Positions 10,268 through 16,282 of a stretch of DNA of 33,889 bases are shown here, piece by piece. The position numbers and the translations under genes were made by a program. Positions within the stretch are counted from its first letter, which is position 1, and each line of letters begins with the position of its first letter. Origin of the DNA: an uncultured Bacteroidales bacterium. GTDB lineage: Bacteria > Bacteroidota > Bacteroidia > Bacteroidales > Bacteroidaceae. Where the stretch lies: NCBI GenBank assembly GCA_902771725.1, contig CACXXT010000028.1, forward strand, positions 1 to 33,889, read 5' to 3'. The notes beneath the pieces were generated by a model. That model was not told the DNA's origin. It searched no databases and was given only the letters and a program-made list of their open reading frames with translations.

Positions 10268-10298
10268 CAAAAGTAGGCTTTTTTGACGAAGCAACAAA
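10268..10298 (-). promoter_or_regulatory. ATPase promoter (TTTG-N19-TACTTTTG)
   Basis: On the minus strand TTTG (10298-10295), a 19-base spacer and TACTTTTG (10275-10268) match the Bacteroidetes consensus. The box ends only 8 bases before the ATG at 10259, so the mRNA would be leaderless or nearly so. Confidence 0.7.
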
Positions 10299-10304
10299 AT
10301 ATTA

Positions 10305-10319
10305 TGGCATAAAATGCCA
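10305..10319. promoter_or_regulatory. Inverted repeat TGGCAT-AAA-ATGCCA between divergent promoters
   Basis: Perfect 6-bp arms with a 3-base centre sit between the ATPase -33 box and the -7 box of the S9 peptidase gene, covering the -33 region of the latter. A regulator bound here could affect both genes. The half-site matches the inverted repeat at 5769-5785. Confidence 0.45.
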
Positions 10320-10338
10320 CGAAGTGACCTTTTTTCGC

Positions 10339-10346
10339 TACCTTTG
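10339..10346 (+). promoter_or_regulatory. -7 box TACCTTTG of the S9 peptidase gene
   Basis: The box matches TAnnTTTG. No TTTG is seen 19-21 bases upstream, where the TGGCAT inverted repeat lies instead, so activation or repression at this promoter is plausible. The expected start is near 10352, giving a leader of about 25 bases. Confidence 0.5.
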
Positions 10347-10376
10347 TCACCAGAAAGTACCAAAATACATGCAAAA

Positions 10377-12893
10377 ATGAACAAAACATTTCTCCTCGCC
10401 AGTCTGCTGACCCTCGCCATGGGGGCTGCAGCAGAAGATCTCCAAGTGACTTCATTCCGCCGTGTGGGTCCCCTGCCCCTCCGCACGCCCGTCGTGCTCG
10501 ACAGCACCGACGTCAGCGGCCAGCGCTTCGACGAAAAGACACTGTTGAAGACCCCGCTGCGACTGGAGAGTGCCATGGAGGGCGTGCGCTCCACAGAGAG
10601 CGTGCTGCCCAAGGACCCACAAGGCAGACCTGCCCTGCACCTGGCTGCCTTCGAGCTGACAAACACGTCCTACACGAAGGCCAAAGTCAACGTCCGTGGA
10701 CTCAGCAACCATGAACTCTACGTAGACGGAACACTCGTTCAAAGCGGCTCGGAGACCGAGCTGCAACCTGCCACCCACCAGATCGTCATCAAGGCGCTGA
10801 CCACAGCCACGAGCACCGATTCGCTGCTGGTGACGGTCACCCCCACCGTGGAAGGCAGCATCAGCCTCGCCGGCGAAGGCTCCAAGCGACTCTACACCAT
10901 GAACGAGGTGCTGCACGCCCGGCGCTACACAGGCGTCAGCCTCTCGGCAGACGGGCGATGGATGATTGTCTCGACCTCGCAGACACAACCCGGCGGAAAC
11001 GTCACTCGAAAGTCAGAAGTCCGCGAGGTGACCACGGGGCGTGTGGTGGACAATCGCGAAGGACTCGGATGGATGCCTCGCGCGAACCTTTATTACTACA
11101 CACGCACGAGCGCTGGAAAGCGGGAACTGGTGACCGTGGATCCGCAGACGAAGAAAGAGAACGTCCTCGCCAGCGACCTCCCCGAAGGATACTTCCAGAT
11201 CACACCTACGGAGGACAGGATCATCTTCAGCATCACCGACGAGGGACCCAAGGAACGTCCGGACGTCTACGAAGTCATCCACCCCGACGACCGGCAGCCG
11301 GGATGGCGCTCACGCTCCCACCTGGCCGTCTATGACCTGCGCACAGGGCTGATGCAGCCGCTGACCTACGGCCACTCGCGCACGTACCTCGCCGACGTCA
11401 GCCGCGACGGACGCTACGCCCTGGTGATGACCAGCGGCAGTGTGCTGGGCCGACGTCCCACGGAGGTCAGTTCGCTCTTCCGCATCGACTTGCAGACGCT
11501 GGCTGTGGACACGCTCCTGCGCAACGAAGGGTTCATCAATATGGCCCAGTTCTCGCCCGACGGCACCCGGCTGCTGCTGAGCGGCTCGCCCGAGGCGCTG
11601 GGAGGCATAGGCAAGAACGTGCGCGAGGGGCAGACACCCAGCATGATCGACGGACAACTGTTCCTCATGGACATCGCCAGCCGCAAGGTGTCGACGCTGA
11701 CACGCGACTTCAACCCCAGCGTGGGCAGCACCACGTGGTGCGCTACGGACGGCATGGTCTACTTCCAGGCAGAGGATCAGGACAGCGTGAACCTCTTCCG
11801 CCTGGATCCCTTGAAGGGTGAGTTCCAGCAGATTGCCCTGCCCGAGGAACTGGTGGAACGCTTCGACGTGGCAGCATCTGCCGCCACCATGGTGCTCTAT
11901 GCCCAGAGTGCATCGAACAGCGACCGCCTCTACGCCCTGGACCTGGCGAAAGTGAAAACAGAGAAAAGGAAAGAGAAAGCGGCAACGGGAAAAAATGTCC
12001 CGCTTGTGAATTGTCCGATTGTCCAATTAGAGGATCTCAGCGCCGAGACGCTACGAGGCGTGGAACTGGGCGTCTGTGAACCCTACACCTACACCAACGG
12101 GCAGGGCGAGCACATCTGCTGCCGCTACTACCTGCCACCTCACTTCGATGCCAACAAGCGCTACCCGATGATTGTGAACTACTACGGCGGCTGCTCGCCC
12201 ACAAGCCGTAACTTCGAAAGCCGCTACCCGCAGCATGCCTACGCCGCTCTGGGCTACGTGGTCCTCGTCGTGAATCCCCACGGCGCCACAGGCTTCGGAC
12301 AGGAATGGTCGGCGCAGCACGTGAACACGGCTGGAAAGGGCGTGGCAGAGGACATCATCGGTGCCGTCAAGGCCTTCTGCCGTGAACATGCATGGGTGAA
12401 CGAGAAGAAGATTGGCTGCATCGGTGCCAGCTACGGCGGTTTCATGACACAGTACCTGCAGACGCAGACGGACCTCTTCGCTGCCGCCATCTCCCACGCC
12501 GGCATCAGCGACCACACCAGCTACTGGGGTGAGGGCTACTGGGGCTACACCTACAGCGAAGTCTCCATGGCCAACAGCTATCCCTGGACGCGCAAGGACT
12601 TGTACGTGGACCAGAGCCCGCTGTTCAATGCCGAGAAGATCCACACCCCCCTACTCTTCCTCCACGGCGACCAGGACCACAACGTACCCGTGGGCGAGAG
12701 CATACAGATGTACACAGCCCTGAAGCTGCTCGGCCGCCCAACGGCCATGGTGCTCGTGAAGGACCAGGACCACCACATCACGGACTACGCCAAGCGGCTG
12801 CGCTGGCAGCAGACCATCTGGGCATGGTTCGCACGATGGCTGCAGGACGACCCCACATGGTGGAACAGCATGTATGCAGACAAGGACTTGTAG
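10377..12893 (+). CDS. Secreted S9 family prolyl-oligopeptidase-type serine peptidase
   Basis: This 838-residue serine peptidase probably trims peptides in the periplasm, like dipeptidyl peptidase IV or acylaminoacyl peptidases. It has a signal peptide (MNKTFLLASLLTLAMGAAA), a beta-propeller region (about 180-520, repeats such as SADGRWMIV and SPDGTRLLLSG) and a C-terminal alpha/beta-hydrolase domain. The likely triad is Ser685 in GASYGGF, Asp765 in HGDQDHNVP and His799 in DQDHHI. I chose ATG 10377 over an upstream in-frame ATG (10314) because it begins the signal peptide and follows the -7 box. An odd stretch at residues about 525-552, between propeller and hydrolase, is Lys-rich and contains two copies of an 8-base ATTGTCC repeat like those in the intergenic DNA downstream. 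Confidence 0.93.
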   Translation: MNKTFLLASLLTLAMGAAAEDLQVTSFRRVGPLPLRTPVVLDSTDVSGQRFDEKTLLKTPLRLESAMEGVRSTESVLPKDPQGRPALHLAAFELTNTSYTKAKVNVRGLSNHELYVDGTLVQSGSETELQPATHQIVIKALTTATSTDSLLVTVTPTVEGSISLAGEGSKRLYTMNEVLHARRYTGVSLSADGRWMIVSTSQTQPGGNVTRKSEVREVTTGRVVDNREGLGWMPRANLYYYTRTSAGKRELVTVDPQTKKENVLASDLPEGYFQITPTEDRIIFSITDEGPKERPDVYEVIHPDDRQPGWRSRSHLAVYDLRTGLMQPLTYGHSRTYLADVSRDGRYALVMTSGSVLGRRPTEVSSLFRIDLQTLAVDTLLRNEGFINMAQFSPDGTRLLLSGSPEALGGIGKNVREGQTPSMIDGQLFLMDIASRKVSTLTRDFNPSVGSTTWCATDGMVYFQAEDQDSVNLFRLDPLKGEFQQIALPEELVERFDVAASAATMVLYAQSASNSDRLYALDLAKVKTEKRKEKAATGKNVPLVNCPIVQLEDLSAETLRGVELGVCEPYTYTNGQGEHICCRYYLPPHFDANKRYPMIVNYYGGCSPTSRNFESRYPQHAYAALGYVVLVVNPHGATGFGQEWSAQHVNTAGKGVAEDIIGAVKAFCREHAWVNEKKIGCIGASYGGFMTQYLQTQTDLFAAAISHAGISDHTSYWGEGYWGYTYSEVSMANSYPWTRKDLYVDQSPLFNAEKIHTPLLFLHGDQDHNVPVGESIQMYTALKLLGRPTAMVLVKDQDHHITDYAKRLRWQQTIWAWFARWLQDDPTWWNSMYADKDL
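12010..12025 (+). repeat. In-gene 8-bp microrepeat, ATTGTCCG ATTGTCCA
   Basis: Two tandem 8-base units inside the S9 peptidase coding region share the ATTGT start and 8-base period of the ATTGTAAG repeats at 13408-13431. They are translated as part of the interdomain linker. Confidence 0.6.
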
Positions 12894-12940
12894 GAGCCCG
12901 AGACCCCATCCACACGAACCCAAGACGAGAGACAACAACA

Positions 12941-12983
12941 CATCACAGCCGCCTGTCACTGAAAAGGACTGGCGGCTGTGATG
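12941..12983 (+). terminator. Hairpin A, probable terminator of the S9 peptidase gene
   Basis: Perfect 13-bp outer arms (12941-12953 and 12971-12983, core CAGCCGCC / GGCGGCTG) start 48 bases after the stop codon. A T-T mismatch and three more pairs (GTC/GAC) close a 9-base loop. No strong T-run follows. The same 14-base arms recur in hairpin B with a different loop. Confidence 0.65.
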
Positions 12984-13032
12984 CATTCCTGCCTTACAAC
13001 GCTACTGCGCTACATTTGCAATTCCGAACTTC

Positions 13033-13437
13033 GCCAACCTTACAATCTTACAATCTTACAATTGACTATTTCAACCTTCGCCAAACCTTAAAATGGATAC
13101 AGAATACAGAATACAGTTTTCTCATGAGCTATCACATAGGGTGCAGGGGAAAAAGAGAAAAATAATTTTACAATATATACTATATATAATATATTATATA
13201 TATTATATATAGTATATATTGTAATTTTCAATCTCCCCTTTTTTACAATGCTCACAAGAAAACTGTATTCTGTATTCTGTATCACTTTTAAAGGCCATCT
13301 ATCTATCTTTTCCTAAATAAGGTTGACACCATTTAGGCCTTTATTTTTAACTTTCCTCTTGCCTCTTCTTGCCCGCAACTATGATGAGTGGAGGCTGCGA
13401 AAAACCAATTGTAAGATTGTAAGATTGTAAGATTGGC
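13033..13437. repeat. Nested three-level inverted repeat with microrepeats
   Basis: Outer arms 13033-13064 and 13406-13437 match at 31 of 32 positions and contain CTTACAAT three times in tandem. Middle arms 13096-13122 and 13257-13283 match perfectly over 27 bp (32 of 34 when extended inward) and contain tandem ACAGAAT. The inner AT-only palindrome 13168-13224 has arms of about 26 bp. The three levels nest in the correct order, so the whole could fold as one long hairpin or cruciform. Confidence 0.85.
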
Positions 13438-13473
13438 AAAGGATATATTGGCAAATGTAATATTGAAAATGCA

Positions 13474-13510
13474 CACAGCCGCCTGTCCGATGAGGTGACT
13501 GGCGGCTGTG
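13474..13510 (-). terminator. Hairpin B, probable terminator of the GH51 gene
   Basis: Arms CACAGCCGCC (13474-13483) and GGCGGCTGTG (13501-13510) form a 10-bp stem with an inner T-T mismatch and a GTC/GAC extension around a 9-base loop. On the minus strand it lies about 90 bases past the GH51 stop and is followed by TGCATTTTC. The right arm doubles as the first unit of the 22-bp array. Confidence 0.6.
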
Positions 13511-13610
13511 CTAAAAAGAGGAGATAGCTGTGTGGCGCCAAAGAGATAGCTGTGCTGAAGCGAGGAGATAGCTGTGCGGCGCCAAGGGGATAGCTGCAAA
13601 ATCACTTCAC
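13501..13610. repeat. Tandem array 1 with exact 22-bp period (five units)
   Basis: Units start at 13501, 13523, 13545, 13567 and 13589. The last four start with GATAGCTG, while 13501 starts with GGCGGCTG; all share GCTG at unit positions 5-8, and the three complete GATAGCTG units continue with TG. The rest of the unit varies, with GGCGCC in two of them. The last unit overlaps the stop codon (13602-13604) of the GH51 gene. A 22-base period is not a multiple of three, and no frame is conserved. Confidence 0.85.
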
Positions 13611-16109
13611 CTTTAGGCGCAGGATAGTGAGCGAGAAGGGCTGCACGGGGACGATGATGGTGCTCGAGGGCTCGTTGATACCGATAGGATATTCCACGGG
13701 CGAGACATTCAGCTGCGCACGCATGGTGTTCTCGTCGCTGCCGCTTTCGGAGGCAAGCACGATGGCACGACCCTGAGAAGCCTGGGCGCCTTTGAGATTA
13801 ATCTTGGTTATCTGGCGCTCACGGGTGGGATTCACGAGCTTGACGATCATCTCGCCGCTCTTCTCGTCCAGCGTGGCATTGGCGTAGAGGCTCTGACGCT
13901 CGGGCAGGCTGAACTCATGGATGAGCTTACCGTCGAGCATACAGCGTGCTGTGGCGCCACGCACCTGCACCTCGACGTCGTACCAGCGCCCTTCCTCCAG
14001 CGTTCCGCGGATGGCACCGATGGTGTTCTTGCCGCCATCAGCCATGTGCTCGATGGCATGCTGCGAGTTGCCCCAGCCTCCGAGATTCCACCAGATGAGG
14101 TTCTCGTCGTCCTCGGCTCCGAAGACGATGATGAAGCCCTCGTTGCCCTCCATGCGGCGAGCCTGTACGTGGATGGTGTACTCGTCGGGGAGCTGGGTGG
14201 TGCTGAGCAGTACGCTGCCTTCAGCACGCTGGTTCTGCTGCTTTAGCACACCGTCTTCGACCACCCATTGGCTGCGGGTGCGACGCCGTCCGTCCGATTC
14301 GCCTCCGAAGGTCTCCCAGTTGGCAGAGGGCTCGCCGGAGTCGGAACCGACGAAGTCATCCTTCAGCAGCACGCTGCCATCGGGACCGATGACCTGCAGG
14401 TTGCGGAACTCAGCCTTTGTGCCCCAGGTGGAGAAGCCCATGCGGTGGCCGATGGTCGGAGCAAGGGTGTTGTCGCTGACGCTGACGGGCACGATGCGCG
14501 TACCTATATTATTTGCCATGATCTTCTGCACATGATAGGAAGGAGTGCCGAAACTCTGGCTGGCGTTGAAGCGAATCATGTCCGGACGCCAGGCAGGGTT
14601 GTGCTCATTGACGAAGATGGGTGCATACGAACCCATGACGACCAGGTCGGAGTTGCGCTCCAAGCCCTGCATATAGATGGCTTCGCCCAGAGCTGCCGTG
14701 AGGTGGCCGTTGATGCCATAGCCTTGGGTGACAGCGTATTCGCCGATGTAGATCTTGGGACCATTGCGGTCGTAGCTGTCGTACTTCGTGAAGTTCTTCT
14801 CGAACCACGACGGCGAACGGTAGTAGTGCTCATCGAGGATGTCCACGGGGTGTTCCGAGCGCCACGAGGGCTCGTCGGTGCCCCATGACTCGACATTTCC
14901 GATAATCTCCACCTCAGGATATTTCTCCTTGATGGCGCGGTAGAACTGGATGTAGCGCTCGAAGTAGTGTTCGCTCTGGTCCTGATTGGTGTCGAAGTAG
15001 AAATTGGCATTCTCATTGCCGACTTCCAGCAGTCGCAGTCCGAAGGGCTCGGGATGTCCGTTCTGTGCGCGCAGGGCTCCCCACTTGGTGGTCTTGGCGT
15101 CGCCGTTAGCGTACTCGATGGCATCCAGCGCTTCCTGGATGTATTCCTCCAGCTGGTTGTAGGGCTGCATCCAGCCGTGGCCCAGTCCCACATTGACCAC
15201 GAAGAGTGGTTCTGCCCCCAGGTCCTCGGAGAGTTGCAGCATCTCGTGGTAGCCGAAGCCGTCGGTGATGTTGTAGCCCCAGTTGACACTCAGGTGTCCG
15301 GGTCGCTGCTCGATGGGACCGATGGTATTCTTCCACTCGAAGCGGTTGTGAAGGTTGTTGCGCGGAGTCGTCTGTCCCTCGACATAGCAGCCGCCGGGGA
15401 AACGCATGAACTTGGGATGCAGGGCTTCCAGCAGCTCGGCGAGGTCGATGCGGCATCCGTTCTTGCGACCCTTGTAGGTGGGCGGGAAGAGCGAGACGAC
15501 ATCCATCGTCAGCACGCCGGGGTTGGTGAACGTCAGCGTCAGCCGGCCTTCGGGGTCGGAGCCTGTCGCGCGCACGCGTACATCTTTAATATGAGCCCAC
15601 TTGCCAGCTTTCAGCTTCAGGGGCACGGTGGTCTGACCCAGGTTGCGTCCGTCGGCACCGCTGAGGGTGACGATGAGGTCACCCTTGTAGGCCGCATCGG
15701 CCTTCACCCAGGCAGAGAAGGTGTAGTCCGTCTGCTGGCGGAAGGACATCCCCCAGTAGCCTTCGTTCTGGACACCGCTGCCCAGACCCTTCAGGTTCAG
15801 GCGAAGGGCGTGAGCCTGACGGTCGTTGAGCATTCCGTCTGTCGTCAGCGAAGCCACGGCACCGCCGAGAGCCTTCCAATGGACGGGACGTTCCGAGTCG
15901 TCCTCGAAGGAACGGTTCTGCACCAGCTCGGCGTAGAGACCGCCGTCGCCGGCGTGGTTGATTTCCTCGAAAAAGATACCATAGAGACGAGGGCTCACCT
16001 GTGCCCCCAGATGCTCTGAATCGACGGTGACCTTGGGCTGTGCCATCGCCCCCGTTGCTGCCAGCGTCAAGGCTACCAGGCTGGCGTTTCTGAAGAATTT
16101 GAGTTTCAT
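13602..16109 (-). CDS. Secreted alpha-L-arabinofuranosidase, GH51
   Basis: This 835-residue glycoside hydrolase removes arabinofuranosyl residues from arabinan or arabinoxylan. After a signal peptide (1-23, ending GAMAQ) come the GH51 start LGAQVSPRLYGIFFEEINHAG, a beta-sandwich carbohydrate-binding-like insert (about 75-205), and the TIM barrel with FPGGCYVEG. The acid/base is Glu366 in EVGNEN and the nucleophile Glu457 in YIGEYAV. A further beta-sandwich of about 190 residues (from near 570, with LLKDDF and WWNLGGWGNS) lies before the final strand segment. That is longer than a minimal GH51 enzyme and may add a second binding surface. It is transcribed alone and divergently from the zinc-hook gene. 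Assignment to GH51 is firm; the polysaccharide is inferred. Confidence 0.94.
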   Translation of the reverse strand: MKLKFFRNASLVALTLAATGAMAQPKVTVDSEHLGAQVSPRLYGIFFEEINHAGDGGLYAELVQNRSFEDDSERPVHWKALGGAVASLTTDGMLNDRQAHALRLNLKGLGSGVQNEGYWGMSFRQQTDYTFSAWVKADAAYKGDLIVTLSGADGRNLGQTTVPLKLKAGKWAHIKDVRVRATGSDPEGRLTLTFTNPGVLTMDVVSLFPPTYKGRKNGCRIDLAELLEALHPKFMRFPGGCYVEGQTTPRNNLHNRFEWKNTIGPIEQRPGHLSVNWGYNITDGFGYHEMLQLSEDLGAEPLFVVNVGLGHGWMQPYNQLEEYIQEALDAIEYANGDAKTTKWGALRAQNGHPEPFGLRLLEVGNENANFYFDTNQDQSEHYFERYIQFYRAIKEKYPEVEIIGNVESWGTDEPSWRSEHPVDILDEHYYRSPSWFEKNFTKYDSYDRNGPKIYIGEYAVTQGYGINGHLTAALGEAIYMQGLERNSDLVVMGSYAPIFVNEHNPAWRPDMIRFNASQSFGTPSYHVQKIMANNIGTRIVPVSVSDNTLAPTIGHRMGFSTWGTKAEFRNLQVIGPDGSVLLKDDFVGSDSGEPSANWETFGGESDGRRRTRSQWVVEDGVLKQQNQRAEGSVLLSTTQLPDEYTIHVQARRMEGNEGFIIVFGAEDDENLIWWNLGGWGNSQHAIEHMADGGKNTIGAIRGTLEEGRWYDVEVQVRGATARCMLDGKLIHEFSLPERQSLYANATLDEKSGEMIVKLVNPTRERQITKINLKGAQASQGRAIVLASESGSDENTMRAQLNVSPVEYPIGINEPSSTIIVPVQPFSLTILRLKVK

Positions 16110-16173
16110 GATTTGTGTATTTATTTTGTTCGAATGATATCCATGATTCTGTCCCGAAAGACAAAAGTCGTTG

Positions 16174-16181
16174 CAAAAGTA
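16174..16181 (-). promoter_or_regulatory. -7 box TACTTTTG of the GH51 gene
   Basis: The minus strand reads TACTTTTG, matching TAnnTTTG. No TTTG is found at the right distance upstream, so it is a half-match. The expected start near 16167 gives a leader of about 58 bases. Confidence 0.5.
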
Positions 16182-16220
16182 TCAAAAGAAAGTGAAAGTT
16201 CATAATAAGTCAGTACTTTT

Positions 16221-16252
16221 TTTGGTTGTTACGCTGATTTTTCCTACTTTTG
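16221..16252 (+). promoter_or_regulatory. Zinc-hook gene promoter (TTTG-N20-TACTTTTG)
   Basis: TTTG (16221-16224), 20 bases, then TACTTTTG (16245-16252). The transcript would start near 16258. This rules out an in-frame ATG at 16250 and supports translation from ATG 16283. Confidence 0.75.
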
Positions 16253-16282
16253 CACAGCTTTTCGAGAATAAACGTAAGTGTA

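Larger units (their letters stand above)
12894..13601. other. Repeat-dense convergent intergenic region
   Basis: This 708-base gene-free stretch separates the ends of the S9 peptidase (+) and GH51 (-) genes. In order it holds hairpin A (12941-12983), an 8-bp triplet repeat arm (13033-13064), a 7-bp repeat arm (13096-13129), an AT-only palindrome (13168-13224), the partner arms (13250-13283 and 13406-13437), hairpin B (13474-13510) and a 22-bp-period array (13501-13610). A weaker stem TAAAGGCC / GGCCTTTA (13289-13296 with 13336-13343) followed by TTTTT lies in between. Open frames here are low-complexity and I do not call any gene. Confidence 0.85.

Noticed and set aside
13289..13348. TAAAGGCC/GGCCTTTA stem followed by T-run as main terminator
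   Set aside because: The loop is 39 bases and the stem only 8 bp, so it is weak compared with hairpins A and B.
13333..13605. Minus-strand open frame of 90 codons next to GH51
   Set aside because: It is made of translated repeats and hairpin B, with no promoter and no recognisable domain.
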